DNA of 64,000 bases from Candidula unifasciata. Lineage: Eukaryota; Mollusca; Gastropoda; Stylommatophora; Geomitridae. Positions within the stretch are counted from its first letter, which is position 1. Each line of letters begins with the position of its first letter. The DNA lies in assembly GCA_905116865.2 (NCBI GenBank), contig CAJHNH020001112.1:1538432-1602431 (forward strand), given 5' to 3'. A program made the position numbers and the translations under genes. The notes under the pieces were generated by a model. That model did not search any database, was not told the origin of the DNA, and saw only the letters and a program-made list of their open reading frames with translations. This document shows positions 1 through 12,574 of this stretch, in pieces.

Positions 1-1339
1 GTTTGTGTGGAGTCTTAAACGAGTCCAGTCGTCATTTGTTATTATGTGATCGGGTTGTGTTGATAGCTAAGCTCCGGTGTACGTAAATACCATATAACCG
101 GACCGTCCAGCTCACGTTTTGAGATCCAAATGATCGGCGATGAGAATTGTTGTGGCATGTTGGGCAACGAACTCAAGTGCTCTCTGTGGGAATGGGTTGG
201 GGGGTTAAACTCATAGTGCATCCGAAAGATTTAGGGAAAGGTGGGGGAAGGGGAGCGGGAGGCCATTCAGTCAATTCTCGTCGTTGCCGTCTTGCTGGAT
301 TCTAGCGTGGCTTTTTGCCGGGACTATGTGTATCACGTTACCAACCTTTGCTATCATCCCAGTGATGGGGTGGTATTGGAGGCTATGCGTTCTAGTCCTG
401 TCATTATCGAGTCACTTGTATTCCCTATTTGCTGTCAGTCATATTTTTGTTATGAGTCCTGTCGGTCATGTGCATGTTGTATGCATGTTGTGGAGTGGGA
501 TGGTTTTGTTTATGAATCCCCGGAGTATATGGACGCACCCAACTAGGTGTATGCGTACATGCACTCGAGTACTCATACATGCAGACAACACTACATATTT
601 GTACGTCCTTTCATACTTATCCGTATATGCATACCTAATTGACATTACGTACACACGCAAACTCTTTCATATGCGTTTACCAATGCCTGTGCTTACATTC
701 ATAAAAAAAAACGAGTACATCCACACGTAGTGATATTCACTCTTCCATGTCTTATGCGTGTTGTGTCGCTTTGTCTGTAATTTCGTCTGGTCGTGTCACT
801 TTTATGCTATGTCCCGTTACTGGTATGTGACCTGTCCGGTACTGACGTATCATGTTTTGGTGGATGGTGTGCGATGACGTTCTTGCTGCTTGCACCCTTC
901 ATTCCATTCGTTCTCATTAATGAACAGACATACAGCAACACAGTTTATGGTTTCTTTGATTGCACTGTCATTCATACACTCACAAATATATAAATATACA
1001 CGCTTTCATATATATACTCACATGCACACTCATACCCACATATACATGCCTACAGTAACATTTAAATCCATGTACTCATTCATCTGTACCTTTCGCACAA
1101 CTATATTCCCACTGTTCCGTCCACACGTGATTCCGTACCATCCACCTACATACACTGTCTTATGTATCCATCCTATTCACAAATGCACTCATACTACACG
1201 CACTCATCCTTGTGTATGTGTCCATGTTCACATCTATGCACTCATCATACTTACACTATCTATCTGACTCTAGGATGTTCGGGGTTACCATCTCATCAGT
1301 TCCTTCTGTTATACTGAGTAAATCCCTAATCTGGTCTTT
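1..1339. other. Unassigned; CATA/CACA-rich from about 540
   Basis: I recognise no gene here. Open frames are short and have no family resemblance. From about 540 to 1260 the plus strand is rich in cata, caca and tacac words, probably a decayed tetranucleotide or CA tract like the much clearer one at 11766-12480. Confidence 0.5.
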
Positions 1340-1645
1340 TTAGTTTTGATTTGTTTTAATAAGGTATTGTTTAACCAGTTTTTGGATGTCTTTATTGCTA
1401 TCTACATTTAAACATTTGTTTGCAGTAATTTGTTGTTTGCGTTTTAGAAAAAACTCCTCAATGGGTTTCCTTTCCAATTTATATTTAGTGCAGTTTATTA
1501 TATAATGCTCTAGAGTATTATCTTGAAAGCAGTCCAGACATAGTGGAGATGTAAATTTCTCTGGGTGCCATCCTAATCTAGCTCTCCATAGAAGTTTGTT
1601 GGCTGGAATTTTCAGTTTGTCCCGTACCTGTGTCTGCCACAACAA
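1340..1645 (-). mobile_element. 3' end of a non-LTR retrotransposon ORF2 (zinc-knuckle tail)
   Basis: A 101-residue minus-strand frame carries C-x2-C-x7-H-x4-C (CLDCF...EHYIINC). This is the cysteine/histidine knuckle that follows the reverse transcriptase or RNase H domain in many I, Nimb and jockey-like ORF2 proteins. It is followed by a basic helical tail and a stop. The reverse transcriptase is not visible upstream, so this is a 5'-truncated copy. The family assignment rests only on the knuckle spacing and its terminal position. Confidence 0.45.
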
Positions 1646-2057
1646 AACAAACCAGCTATTTATAGACTTACAAAACGTGATTTTCCCACTGAACTTTCCG
1701 CACTAAGATATGTAGGACAGCTGAACCTTGACCTTTAGCCAGCGCGCCGTACCACACCTGGTCAGGCGGAGGGATACAAAAACAGAATTACACAGGAATT
1801 GTGACGTCTCACGCATATTTCGTTGTATCATCATTCGCACACGTGCTGAGAGTGTTCAGTGTTAGAAGTGGTGCTAGTGCGCGGGTTCCCAACTTATGGG
1901 TTGCGGCGTCAAATGGGCACTAAAAGGTTTTTGTGTGGAGCAGTGTTGGTGAGAAAAGAAGATGTTTTAATAGAAAAAAAAAAAGAACAAATAATGTTAT
2001 ACTAATAAATGCTACTTCGTGTGTTTTCATTTACCCTGTTAGACAGCAAAGCTTTAT

Positions 2058-2159
2058 GTATATACTAGTTTGCGGTACGTATATACTAGGTTGCGGTACG
2101 TATATACTAGGTTGCGGTACGTATATACTGGGTTGCGGTACGTATATACTGGGTTGTGG
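2058..2159. repeat. 21-bp tandem repeat, about 5 units
   Basis: The unit GTTGCGGTACGTATATACTAG is repeated about five times with single-base changes (ctag to ctgg). Length divisible by three explains the open frames in several phases; I see no coding meaning. Confidence 0.85.
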
Positions 2160-2445
2160 GTCACTTTTGCCATAGAAAATGGGGCCACGACTCGAAAACA
2201 CTTTGGAATCGCTGGGCTAGAGCGCAGAATTCCATCCCCCTGTAGCAAGCGCACTGACACAGAGAAAACATAGGAGAAGGGGAGCAGCGTTGTCACTTTG
2301 GATGTTTTACATCCAGATTTAGATGTTTTCCCTTGCATTTAGATTTTTATGCATATTGATGGCGTTTTTGACGTTTAGATGGTAGATGTTTTTCTAGAAG
2401 TATTTCATTTGAAGTAAATTTATAAAATCTAACCTAAGAAACAGG

Positions 2446-2676
2446 ATGAAATTTGACCTCTTAAATGCTATCTTGACAATAAAATTCGGCCTGATAGGAG
2501 TAGGAAAAGGCTGTTCCACTTATCAGCTCCCTGATTGGGTATTGAAAGAAATTGAAACAGCTAAAGCATACCAGAGTCATTTTGGATCTGAAGCTTCAAC
2601 TTCATCATCCAAGCTAAGTTTATCCTATGGATCTTGTAAGGTCGACTTCAGTAAAGATGAGGACATGATTCTATAG
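2446..2676 (+). other. 76-codon frame, possible hAT-like transposase C-terminus
   Basis: The frame reads LLNAILTIKFGL..., then CSTYQLPDWVLKEIETAKAY, then a serine-rich acidic tail before the stop. This loosely resembles the end of hAT-related (KIAA1586/ZBED-like) proteins, where a dimerisation helix is followed by a short degenerate tail. No catalytic region or terminal inverted repeats are visible nearby. It may be a relic or a chance frame. Confidence 0.25.
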
Positions 2677-5527
2677 GGTAAGTCCACGGCCTTCTCTATT
2701 TATATGCCCAACAGGTCAACGGGGATTCCCGTTCTTGTGCAAGAATTGAGTCCCTCTGCGTCCACAGTTTTTATCGAGGAGATGTATACCCAAATTAAAC
2801 TAGTTTTATTAATTTTCGACACATTGTATAGAACTATACGTCATTTTAAAGGTAAATAAGTGTACCAATTAAATGTAACAATAAAGGCTCTTACAGACAA
2901 ACAAAAATGCTTTTGCTACAGTAAACATGAACATAAACATCAATAACGTTTAGATATAAACTAAAAGTTGTTCCAGCAAAAGTAAAGAAATATCAGTGCT
3001 AACTCTTTGATTCTGAGAGGGTATTTTGCATCAGAGGAGCGGGGGGTAATGGAAGGGGAGAGGGGGGGGGGTGACATTTGTACTTTATCAAATTTAGCGC
3101 ATAAAATACTGCTATGAAACATACACATGTCATACATAACATAAATATAAATGATTGACGGTTAATATTATTATTAGTAGACTACTACAACATATGATTA
3201 TATTGTTATTTAATAATTAGTAAACAAGCACAATCAGTATGAAATTGATATGTGCAATACTTTTTTCCTTCAACGAAAAAAACTTATATCAATGGACTAA
3301 GAACAGTCAAAACTATAACTGTTGGGGAATTTTGTCAAAGAATAAGTACAATTTTTTACTATTACTAATTTGTCAAGTAAACAGGCCCTGAAATGGAAAA
3401 CAAACGGTCTCAGAGGAAAAAGAGGGCACCTGTCACGTGCCTGATTTAAGGATTTCTTCTTAAGAACCAACAGCACTCTGAAATAATTATGTTGAGTCGT
3501 TGGCTCGTATTGGTCTAAGGGATATCCCGTGGCCAATATACACTCAACTTATTTCAGGAGTAGGGCAACTCAAGCTTTGGTACTACAAAATATATAATAT
3601 TCCTAGGCACACTTGGCTGGACACCCCCACTAATATAAAACGGTAGCCCTCAGGTTATGATAGTATACTATCATAACCATGTTAACACAGATAACATTTA
3701 TTACTCACACAAACATCAAAGCTAGACAGTTAGAATGGTGAAACAGGGACACCCAAGTCAGCCATGAAAATGTATGCATGTAATCAGCACAATATATACA
3801 TATAATAATGAATACATAAACAAGAGGTCAGTGAATGGAGCTCAGGAATCAACGACAAAACCCAGATATTGAAGCAGCCGCCAGATTTAGCCTTGAGGTG
3901 AACATGAGTTCATCATAGGAATCATAAGGTGCTGTGGGAAGAGAGCATGAATTTAAATAATTGATCACTTATCCCAGCTCGTAGGTCAATGCTCCCCTCA
4001 GTCCATGGTGATTCGACTGTAGTTGACTCAGGTATCTATGCCTCGATTTGATCTGGTACCAGCTGAATGTCTCACCGGTGATGACACAATAACTGCATAA
4101 GAGCCTAACAAAGCTATTGAAGACTGGATCTCTGGATTGATGACATAGGTGTCTGCAATTGTCCACTGGTCCTGGTACTCACAAACAAGCTCTTGTCATG
4201 TTAAGGTAGTGGCATATACAGGACTTTGGGGTATGCTTGGTGCCCAGAATGATATGGGTTGGTGGTGGTTGGCTGGACTGTGATTCGTCTGCCTGATCTC
4301 TAAGGAGGTATCATCCTGTCAGGAAAGAACTCAGAATTAATAACCAACCTTATTTACACCCCAGCTCACCCCCTCCCCCCTCCCCACTTAGCTACCCTTT
4401 TCCATTCCTCAGAGTGTAATTCTCAAGAACAGGAGACAATGTCTCCTTTCATTTATCTGTCTGTAAATAAGTGCAACAGATATAAAACAAGGTATATAGT
4501 GGAGATAGATAGAAACTACCACACATAGATCATCCTCTCACCACCCTCACATCTGCACTCGCAGACATACAATGTATACAGTTAGTACCCATATATATTT
4601 CACGTCTCCACAGGCTGCTCACTACACACCCACTGAATCTGTGTCAAACACACTTTCGACTCAGAGCGTCTAACTCTGACGTTACATCCGTTACTTTAAA
4701 AGATGACCTAGACTCTGTATTTCTGCTAGGAGGCACAAAACTACGTTTGTCTAGTCAGAGAATAATTACTTGTAGGGTTTATTATCTTTACAAATGGTGT
4801 GGGTTCTGTAGAGCTCAAACTAATTAGTCTGCACAGGGAAAGGTTTAATGTTCGGAGCATGAGCTCTGGACATCAAGAAAGGCCCAACTCTGTGCGATCA
4901 CACAGCTGAATCTTCCCTCTCTGCAGCAGTGGCCAGCTTTAAAAAGACATATATTATGGTACTCGTAAACTATAATCAACTTACCTATGCTTAGGAATTC
5001 TTCCAAGGTAGAACTGGAACTTAGAATGCGCTAATTTCTACATACACTTTAAACACGTCTTGACACTTTGGGATCAGGCGAAAGAATGCCTTCTCAAAAC
5101 CAAACTTAGCGTCTCTAGGAAAGAAGTCCCCTGTATTCATGCCCAAAGAGTAAACCGGCTTACAGGAATTTCTGAATTAAATACCAGAAATCTTCAACCT
5201 TCAGTTGCAAGTTTGAAAATGAAGATTTATCAAAGCAACTAGAGGGTCTAGAAATGAATATTTCACCAGATATAGGTATATATCAATATAAGGGACTATA
5301 TACCCTTCCGGACGGGTTTAAGTTTGAAATTTGACTGTCCGCGTAGGGAGTTCAGATTCACGACTCGTCCATCGTGTAGGGTTGGCTGCTCAGAAGAACA
5401 TTAATACGAAAGGCAAAAGTGCTGGTGTGAACTCCACGTCAGAAATCCAGAAAGTTAGTTCCATGCTACAGAGAGTAGGGCAAGAAGCAAATGCGAGCAC
5501 TGAGTGACGTCTAACGGCACATACAAG
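2677..5527. other. Unassigned AT-rich sequence
   Basis: No exon, retroelement or tRNA-like motif could be recognised. It contains G-rich runs near 3040-3072, a perfect 26-bp palindrome (listed separately) and several short frames without resemblance to known proteins. Confidence 0.4.
3653..3678. repeat. Perfect 26-bp palindrome
   Basis: GGTTATGATAGTA is followed immediately by its exact reverse complement, with no spacer, centred on a TATA step. It could be a hairpin tip of a lost foldback element or a symmetrical protein-binding site. Confidence 0.9.
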
Positions 5528-5700
5528 ATGTTGAATATTGAATTAAGAATCGACATCACAGCACTCGGGACACACTCATAAGTGCTCCGTCTCCAACTTC
5601 AGCAGCAAGCGAAGAGTTCCAATTCCGATGGCACCAGTAACCGTCAGATTGTGTATCCCTCCCATCCTTTCCCTGAGTGTTGAGCGTCGGCCAGATCCCC
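5528..5700 (-). mobile_element. RNH retroelement 3' fragment
   Basis: On the minus strand this ends with the signature shared by many copies in this window: a GTI/GTL-LLL-like stretch, a CPEC-type pair, then D-V-D-S and a stop, followed by a tail resembling TTGAATTAAGAATCGACATC in reverse. Frames are broken. It is the C-terminal end of an RNase H-bearing non-LTR element. Confidence 0.6.
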
Positions 5701-5845
5701 TGATAGCTCACATAAATGATGATGACAATGATGAGGAATGTATCAAGTGCCGTCTGTACCGATAGCAGACATATGCTTCAGATATGTGCTTTCATAAATG
5801 AATGTTTCCAATACCTTGGATAGACAAAATACTGAAAACGATTCG

Positions 5846-6060
5846 TAGAACAGTTGAGTTGAGTTGGGTCAAGAATGGACATCACAGCACTCGGGGCATT
5901 TCCATGCGTGCTCCGTCTTTATCTTCAGCAGCCAGCGCAGCGTTCCAGTACTGATGGTACCGGTCACAATCTGGTTATAATTCCGTCTTGCCTTTCCTCT
6001 GAGTGTAGTGAGCCGGCCAGACCCTCTATTCACAACTAGATGCCGCATTCTCTCCAGGCT
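5846..6060 (-). mobile_element. RNH retroelement 3' fragment flanked by direct repeats
   Basis: The minus strand reads LTTLRGKARRNYNQIVTGTI, then LRWLL, HAWKCPECCDV and a stop, the best-kept copy of the RNH carboxy-terminal motif here. Flanks at about 5818-5843 and 6063-6088 share the words GACA..AATACTGAAAACGATT, consistent with a target-site duplication of about 20 bp. The copy is 5'-truncated as LINE insertions usually are. Confidence 0.65.
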
Positions 6061-6145
6061 TAGACAGACAGAATACTGAAAACGATTGTTGAGGAAAGGC
6101 AAATCAAAGTAAAACAAAGGTTCGGCGGTATCTTTTCCACTTTCC

Positions 6146-6422
6146 GGGAACCGCCGTGGTGCAGCGGCCCGGCGTTCGCCTGCGGATTTTAGTGTCGTGG
6201 ACTCAAATCTGAATGGAGCTGGACTTTCTTCAAAAAGTCTTGGCTGCCAGCTCGACTCAGCTTTAAATTGGTACGAGGTCAAAGTCCTGCAAAGCACAGG
6301 CGACCGGCGTGATATTGACTACATCATCCACAGCATGCCGATTGGTCTCTAGAATATAGGTCTAGCCCTATATGCCCAAGACCGCTAAAGTCAGGGAAAA
6401 GTGTCCATTACTTTCTAGTATC
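6146..6422 (+). mobile_element. SINE2, tRNA-derived SINE
   Basis: The 5' part looks like a decayed tRNA: an A-box region (CCGTGGTGCAGCGGCCCGGC) and a B-box region around GTGGACTCAAATCTGAATGG. The body contains GTCTAGCCCTATATGCCC and AAAAGTGTCC-type words. The same body recurs at 58310-58590 (plus), 9600-9845 (minus), 45895-46070 and, inverted, at the right edge of the window. Pol III promoters of this kind drive SINE transcription. Confidence 0.7.
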
Positions 6423-6447
6423 CAGGCGACAGTGTTATATTACGCTT

Positions 6448-6573
6448 CTTTTCTTCTTCTTCTTCTTCTTCTTCTTCTTCTTCTTCTTCTTCTTCTTCTT
6501 CTTCTTCTTCTTCTTCTTCTTCTTCTTCTTCTTCTTCTATTTCTTCTTCTTCCTCCTCTTCTTCTTCTCTTCC
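6448..6573. repeat. (TTC)n microsatellite
   Basis: About 30 uninterrupted TTC units followed by interrupted CTT/CCT units. The poly-Leu and poly-Glu frames over it are artefacts. Several GAA tails in this window belong to SINE1, so this array may have started as a SINE1 tail on the minus strand. Confidence 0.95.
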
Positions 6574-7010
6574 ACCATTTACTTCATCGAGATGTTGGTG
6601 GGAGATGTAATGATCGTTTGTGGGCTTTTTCCAAAGCATTGTACAGGTTGGTTTTCATTTTTGTTAGGTTGCTCCTGATGATGTTGCTCCATCGCTTGCG
6701 TGGTTTTTCCGTTGCTCTGTGTTTCGCTTCTCTGTGGCAGTTGGTACCAGGGCATTCTCATTAGGTGACCAAACCATCTAATTTTCTTTTTTTTTTGGAG
6801 AGGGTTAACTGTGGCATCCTGCGCTTACAGCCGACGCCTGTGGTTTAGGGGTACTTAGACTGTTGGTCAATCAGATATACCCGACTTTATGCAGCTATAT
6901 GCAGTGTGACAGCAAACCGCTTTACGCGGATTTCGACAATGGGAGGGAGCGTCAATCGTACGGTGGCAAACTACTGAATTAAAAATGGAAAAGACAACCC
7001 ATAAACAGTT

Positions 7011-7049
<39 letters not shown>

Positions 7050-7204
7050 GTAAATGAGTCAAGTCAAACTGGTCCTTTTCACGTTTGCCAGCCCATCTAC
7101 ACCTTTTCTCAGTCGTGTCTAGGTCAGAGGGTTGTCAGCTTGTATTGTTTTCTACGAAAAGAGTCTCTCGTTGGACCTAGGCTCAGGCTGTGGGTAGAGG
7201 GGTT
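6574..7204. other. Unassigned, with (CA)n at about 7013-7044
   Basis: No gene recognised. The stretch holds one CA dinucleotide array of about 15 units. The start (6580-6780) carries words such as GATGTTGGTGGGAGATG in several frames without a family match. Confidence 0.5.
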
Positions 7205-7395
7205 AGGGCTAATTCTAAATGTTCTTGGTTCGATAAAAAGCTGTGTCGTCGTGTAGTATAGAACACGCGACATCGGCGCTGATGTAATTGGAGGCACGTT
7301 TACGTGACACCCCTAATACGTAGAACATTCTGAGAAAATAGAAGGTAAGGTCAGCCAGTGTGTATATAGGGAAACGTAAATAGGACACAAACAGT
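7205..7395 (-). repeat. Dispersed repeat, copy 1 of a local pair
   Basis: The minus-strand translation contains ADVACSILHDDTAFYRTK, which parallels DAVDIACNILKHASAFNTTK in the copy at 7885-8075. The DNA shares the corresponding blocks at moderate identity. This may be a decayed SINE or transposon; the type is unknown. Confidence 0.4.
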
Positions 7396-7884
7396 AACAA
7401 CCCTATAATTTTGACCTTCCGGAGAACTACGGTATTCCCGTGTTTGAGGTGAATACAAAATTAAAGAACCCGAAAGGGGAAAAAAAAGAAATCAAGAATG
7501 CTTTTCTTACAGGTGTGTGAAGCTGAAGCATATTATCCAGCGGCTGTCTACAAGTGGAGGTGTAATTAACAAGTTCACGCCCGACTTCTTCTTTGTAGCG
7601 ACGGAGCCGCTTTCTGACCCGCTTGTTCGTATCCATGTTACTGTTACGCTTTTTCCATGGACGAACCTAGACACAAGAATCAAGGGTCAGTTCCACGATA
7701 ATCGCCCTACGGAAACTAAGTCACCTTCCATTCATACATTTTTTAGACTAATCTGCTGTCCGGCGGGTTCCGCTATGTTGTTTCTTTTCTGGCTTGTCTT
7801 GCATTTAAGTTTTTCTTCCGAAAAAGAACATGCCTGTGACATGTGTGGCAACACTCTCTAGGGGGATTGTGTGTTAGACCTAGT

Positions 7885-8075
7885 TTCTAAATATTTTTGT
7901 AGTGTTAAAAGCGCTGGCGTGCTTGAGTATATTACACGCAATATCAACGGCATCGTCGAACAGCCCCGTAGCAGTGTGCGAAGGTCGGGTGACTGCAGGT
8001 CGACCAATCAGAAGTGAGCTAGTGTGTAAATGGGTGGTCCGTGGGGAGATTATCGTGGAACTGACCAAATCAAAT
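7885..8075 (-). repeat. Dispersed repeat, copy 2 of a local pair
   Basis: Diverged partner of 7205-7395 in the same orientation, about 680 bp away. No terminal repeats or target-site duplication could be seen. Confidence 0.4.
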
Positions 8076-9356
8076 TGAACATTTACAGGGGGGATATTCT
8101 TCTTTTTTCTTCTTTTCGTTCTCCTTTCCCTTTGGTTTTCAGATAAAAAGGCTTCAGGCCTCTATGAGGTCTGTCGTACAAAGCAAGGACTAGCCTGACA
8201 GGGTTCACTACATCCATCAGATACCGGCATTGGAGAGATGAGTTGCTTTGTGTCGTGGGTTTTCAGCTTCGGCTGTAACACCGTTCCTGACCGTCTGGTC
8301 TTTCAGCCCGGCACCTCCGACTTTATGAGCTTAATCTGTTCGGCTTATAAATTATTACAAAGGCGAGGCCGTCAACTCCACATCTCAACGCGCAACGTGC
8401 AAATAAAACGGCTGTGAATACTTACAACTATCTGTCGCTAGTGATGACCTGAAGTCTTTTTAATATTCTCAGTTGTTCATTTTACATAAGAACATCGTTC
8501 GGAGGAGACAGTAAAGAGTCCTCATATTTATCATTTCATCCATTCTATGCTGATATTTTGATATGTGGTTTCGGACTGGTATCTTACAGTTTTATATTAC
8601 AATAAACATATTTCTCTCACCTTCGTTATAGCGTAAAAAGGAGGTTTCACTGTGGATGGTAGGCTAAAACTAATTCATCTGCAGTGATAAAAAGCTCTTG
8701 CTGGTTTATACAAAATGTAGGTAGCATTAACTAGTATAAGGGAGTGGACAGGGGTCTTCTTGACAGAGCTAACACTGCAAATGCACTGATGGGTCAGGAC
8801 CTTGTACCATACTGGCTTAAGCCTCGCTGCACCAAAGAGACTGGAATCGGTTTATATAATACTAATTGATGTCTGTCTGTACAGTGATGAGGTCTATCTT
8901 ACTGATAATGAATGAGACCTATCTATGGCCGCCGAAAGGATTATTACATACTGGAACAAGTCTAAATAACCCGCTCTCCCACCAAACCTACATACATTGA
9001 CACACAAATCAATAATGCCATAACTGTACATTTTTAATTGCACTCAAGCATACTTGCAAATATATACACGAAAAGAGTACAGATTTTGCTATGCACGAAA
9101 AGTATAGAACATATATCCGGTCATCTTTTTCATTTAAAAAAAAATGTGGGTTTAAAAATGATTTCTCTTCATAGCGCTTAGAGCTACCTGGGCCCCGCAA
9201 CACTGTGCCGCCTGCACATTCTCTCCCTCCCCTCCCTTCTACTCACGCCAAGACTCAAAAAGGCAACATTGTGAAGTCTACTGTATATTTTCATTATCGA
9301 ACCTCCCTGTATTTTCCAGACCATTCTTTACCCAGGATACTTTCCAGGGATGTTGC
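8076..9356. other. Unassigned
   Basis: I find no exon, mobile-element motif or tandem array in this stretch. Short open frames have no recognisable similarity. Confidence 0.4.
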
Positions 9357-9512
9357 GAGAGAGGTCATCGTACACCCGCAAACTTCGACCAGCTGGGTAC
9401 CCAGGGATGTGGGGAGAGGTCGTCGTACACCCGCAAACCCCGCCCAGCTGGGTATGTAGGAATGTGGTGAAAGGTCGCCGTACACCCGCAAACCTCGCCC
9501 AGCTGGGTACAT
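9357..9512. repeat. Minisatellite, about 53 bp x 3
   Basis: Three diverged units share CGTACACCCGCAAAC and CCAGCTGGGTA. Open frames in both strands over the array arise from the periodicity. Confidence 0.85.
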
Positions 9513-9599
9513 TACTTTTTATGGATTCCAAATGTTGACATTCAATCGCCACTCTAGGAGGCTTTCACGTGTAAAGTAAAGTGAATGACCATCTTCCAC

Positions 9600-9845
9600 A
9601 CCTTTAAGTGTATTAGGCACATAGGGCCTGACCTATATTTTATAGACAAATCGGTACTCGGTGGGTGATGTGGTCAACATGACGCCAACCGTCTTCACTT
9701 CCAAGGACTTTACCTGGATGCATTTAAGGCCGGGTCGACCTATTAGAAAACAAAATGTAGCTTCTTCAGGACCCGAACCAACGACCTTCGGATCCCCAGT
9801 CGAGCGTCTAACTACTACACCACGGTGGTTCCCGCTCTTAAATGC
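9600..9845 (-). mobile_element. SINE2, tRNA-derived SINE
   Basis: Read on the minus strand it begins GAACCACCGTGGTGTAGTAG TTAGACGCTC (A-box region) and then GGTCGTTGGTTCGGGTCC (B-box region), a clearly tRNA-like head. The body ends in words shared with the copies at 6146 and 58310 (ATAAAATATAGGTCAGGCCC). The head is better kept than in the other copies, so this is the best reference for the family. Confidence 0.75.
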
Positions 9846-10095
9846 GGACGCTATAATGTATTCATTACCTGGATACTTTGTCGATCCCCGTGCTCCAGTG
9901 TCATCGCAGAGCTTCTGGGATGTCCAGTCACGTGAACCTCTAAATCCTTGATATACTGCGAACTTCCGGTGGGGCTTGAATTTGCAACAAAGAACGGCAA
10001 AAGGTTTTAAGGAAGAGTCACTGTCGTATTCTCCACCCAAATTATAAGTATACACAGTGTAAATTAAATAACGTGTGTATGTATGTGTGTGTATG

Positions 10096-10117
10096 AGTGA
10101 GCGAGAGAGAGAGAGAG

Positions 10118-10188
<71 letters not shown>

Positions 10189-10189
10189 T
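10096..10189. repeat. (GA)n microsatellite
   Basis: About 45 GA units with a few C interruptions. Confidence 0.95.
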
Positions 10190-10344
10190 AGAGGATTTAG
10201 TTATTAGTAATGACTGTCATGACCGTACTCCGGTCAGATTTAGTGGTAATCCGACGTTCTCCTCGCAAGCCCCACAAGCGTAAAAGGACTGATGACGCCT
10301 GTTCTGAGCTGATTAATCAAACGTCTTGATGTTGTTGTTGTTTT

Positions 10345-10720
10345 TTTTTTAACATATTACGTTCCTGCAGCTCACGGTTGCACCACCCATGTTCACCACC
10401 TTTGACACCTTTTGCCGTGTACGTCTTCTCGACAAGTGCTGCACATGGCATTGATGAAGTCGCTTCTGTCCAGTACCTGACCAGCCATAGCAACTACAGT
10501 GTCTGCAAGATAATCTGCACATTCGTTGTCCTAAACACCTGCATACTCTAGCACAAAGATGAAGGTTAGGTGAACCTTTCGCGCGAAGTGCTTCGTATTT
10601 CAGTCCATTCTTGTCAGATGAACCCACCTGGATCGTCATCGAGTTAGTAAGTATGCACACGAGTGTGACTTCGTGAGTACCAAGCCATGCTAATGCCCTT
10701 GTTGCAACCACAGTTTCCAT
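10345..10720 (-). mobile_element. RNH retroelement fragment (RNase H middle region)
   Basis: The minus strand reads ATRALAWLGTHEVTLVCILT followed by NSMTIQVGSS, comparable to ARALAWVAEQAATHAVIVSD / SMNTLQKIV in the better copy at 30653-30919. That is the helix and strand carrying the third acidic residue of type-1 RNase H; here the Asp has become Asn. The rest is frameshifted. Confidence 0.5.
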
Positions 10721-10732
10721 TTGAGGCTACTA

Positions 10733-10738
<6 letters not shown>

Positions 10739-10791
<53 letters not shown>
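10739..10791. repeat. (GA)n microsatellite
   Basis: About 23 GA units preceded by a short (GT)n run. Confidence 0.95.
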
Positions 10792-10793
<2 letters not shown>

Positions 10794-11765
10794 AAATAGC
10801 GCTTAGGGAGACTGTGGATTGATGACATATACATTCATCCGGAATGACAATGACCTGTGCTAATAGAAGCTGGTAAAATCAAAAGTAACTAATGTTTGGG
10901 TTATAGCTGTTACGTTTTTGTTATATGACTGTTCTAGCAGATAATGTGTGATATAAGATTAGCGTTTACTTTTGAATACACGTCTTATTTTCCTAATATG
11001 TCACTTTGCCTGTCTGTATGTGTGTCTGTCCGTCTGTAACAGACTGGGGAAGAAGGTTTTGCTGTTAATAATTTCGGTTTGGCTGCAATTGTGAACTTAA
11101 AGTGGCAGGTTTGGAGATTGGAACTTTCTGGAAGTGGCGGTGGGTCGAAAAGTTCATAAAAGGCAGAAAAAATGGCTCTCTTGGCTCTTTGATTTGAGAG
11201 TCGGTGGTCGTGAAACGAGAAACATTTAACTCTGACTTTTCGTTGCAGAACAGTACCGGGTTCTTCACGCAACGTGTGTTTAGGGGACTGGGTCGAGAGG
11301 TGAATTGCTCACTTGTTTCGTGTACTTTCGGTAGTTAGATTGTGTTAGATCTAGATTTCCATTGTGCCTCCCTGCTCGGAGATTTGTGATTGCAGGTCGC
11401 TGGCGGCGAACTCTCATCTTTATTAGCTAGAGTGTTAGCACATGGTCTGTTTGCACACGGTGTTGATTGTTAATGCATTGTTATCTTCTAAACTCATTGT
11501 TATCTTCAAAGCACGCTAGTTTTGTGTTTATGAAAATAGACCAATGTTGAATGTGATGATTATATTCCATTTGTTTTATTCAGAATATGGCTTGTAGTCC
11601 GTTCACGGAGTCTGCCTAGGCGTTGCCTATGTAGTAGTTGTTGTGTAATTCACTATTCACATATTCATCGCCTGAGTCATGGGTAATCTTTCACAGTTAC
11701 TGCACCAGAAGAAAGCTGGTCTTTTCTGTACTTTTCTTGTTGTTTTGCAGTCCAGTGGAAACTAC
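10792..11765. other. Unassigned
   Basis: No recognisable gene or element. It ends at the start of a large compound microsatellite. Confidence 0.4.
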
Positions 11766-11876
11766 ATATTAACCTATCTATCTGTCTATCTATCTGTCTG
11801 TGTGTCTGTCTGTCTGTCCGTCCGTCCGTCGGTCGGTCGATCTATCTATCTATCCATTCATCCATCCATCCATCTA

Positions 11877-11975
<99 letters not shown>

Positions 11976-12480
11976 ATATCTGTGTGTGTATATTTATGTA
12001 TAATGTGGGTGTATGCAGGTATATGTAGCTGTGTAGGTATGTGGGTGTTTGTGTATTTATAAAAGCATGCAAGTGTGCATGATTGTGTGTGTATGCATGT
12101 GGATATATGAAAGTATATTTAGGTATGTTTGTATGTGTGTAAAGATGTGAGTTTAGGTATAAATGTGTGGATATATGTATGCATGTGTGTGGGTGTATGT
12201 ATTCATGTAAGTGTAAATGTGTGGTTTTGGGCATATGTTGGTGTCTGTACATGTAATGGTATATGTGTGTATGCATGGGTGCATGTATAGATATGTATAT
12301 ATGGAATGCGTGTGTGCATGTATATCCATAAATGTATGTGTGTGCGTTTTCTGTTTGTGCATTTATTTCTGTGTATGTGTATGCTTGTATATGTATGTAG
12401 ATGCAGGTGTGTATGTATCACGTATGTCTGTATATGAGTTCACCTGTATGAAAATGTAGATGTATGTATACGTGTGTGTG
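11766..12480. repeat. Compound microsatellite (CTAT)n - TATG/TGTG-rich
   Basis: CTAT, CTGT and TCCG units up to about 11975 give way to 500 bp of imperfect TATG/TGTG/TATA words. The same order of blocks precedes a shared core sequence here (12575) and at 40577-41000, suggesting both are internal parts of one repeat family and not independent arrays. Confidence 0.85.
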
Positions 12481-12574
12481 AGTGTGTATGATGGCGTACA
12501 CACGATATGTGTATGCATTATATATTTCTTTTTAAATCCATAACATGCATTATTGATAACAGGTATTAGTACTC

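Noticed and set aside
241..730. Overlapping 101- and 148-codon frames near the left edge
   Set aside because: No recognisable motif, mutually overlapping in different frames, and next to a CATA-rich stretch.
6372..6764. Long poly-Leu and poly-Glu open frames
   Set aside because: They are translations of the (TTC)n array and its complement.
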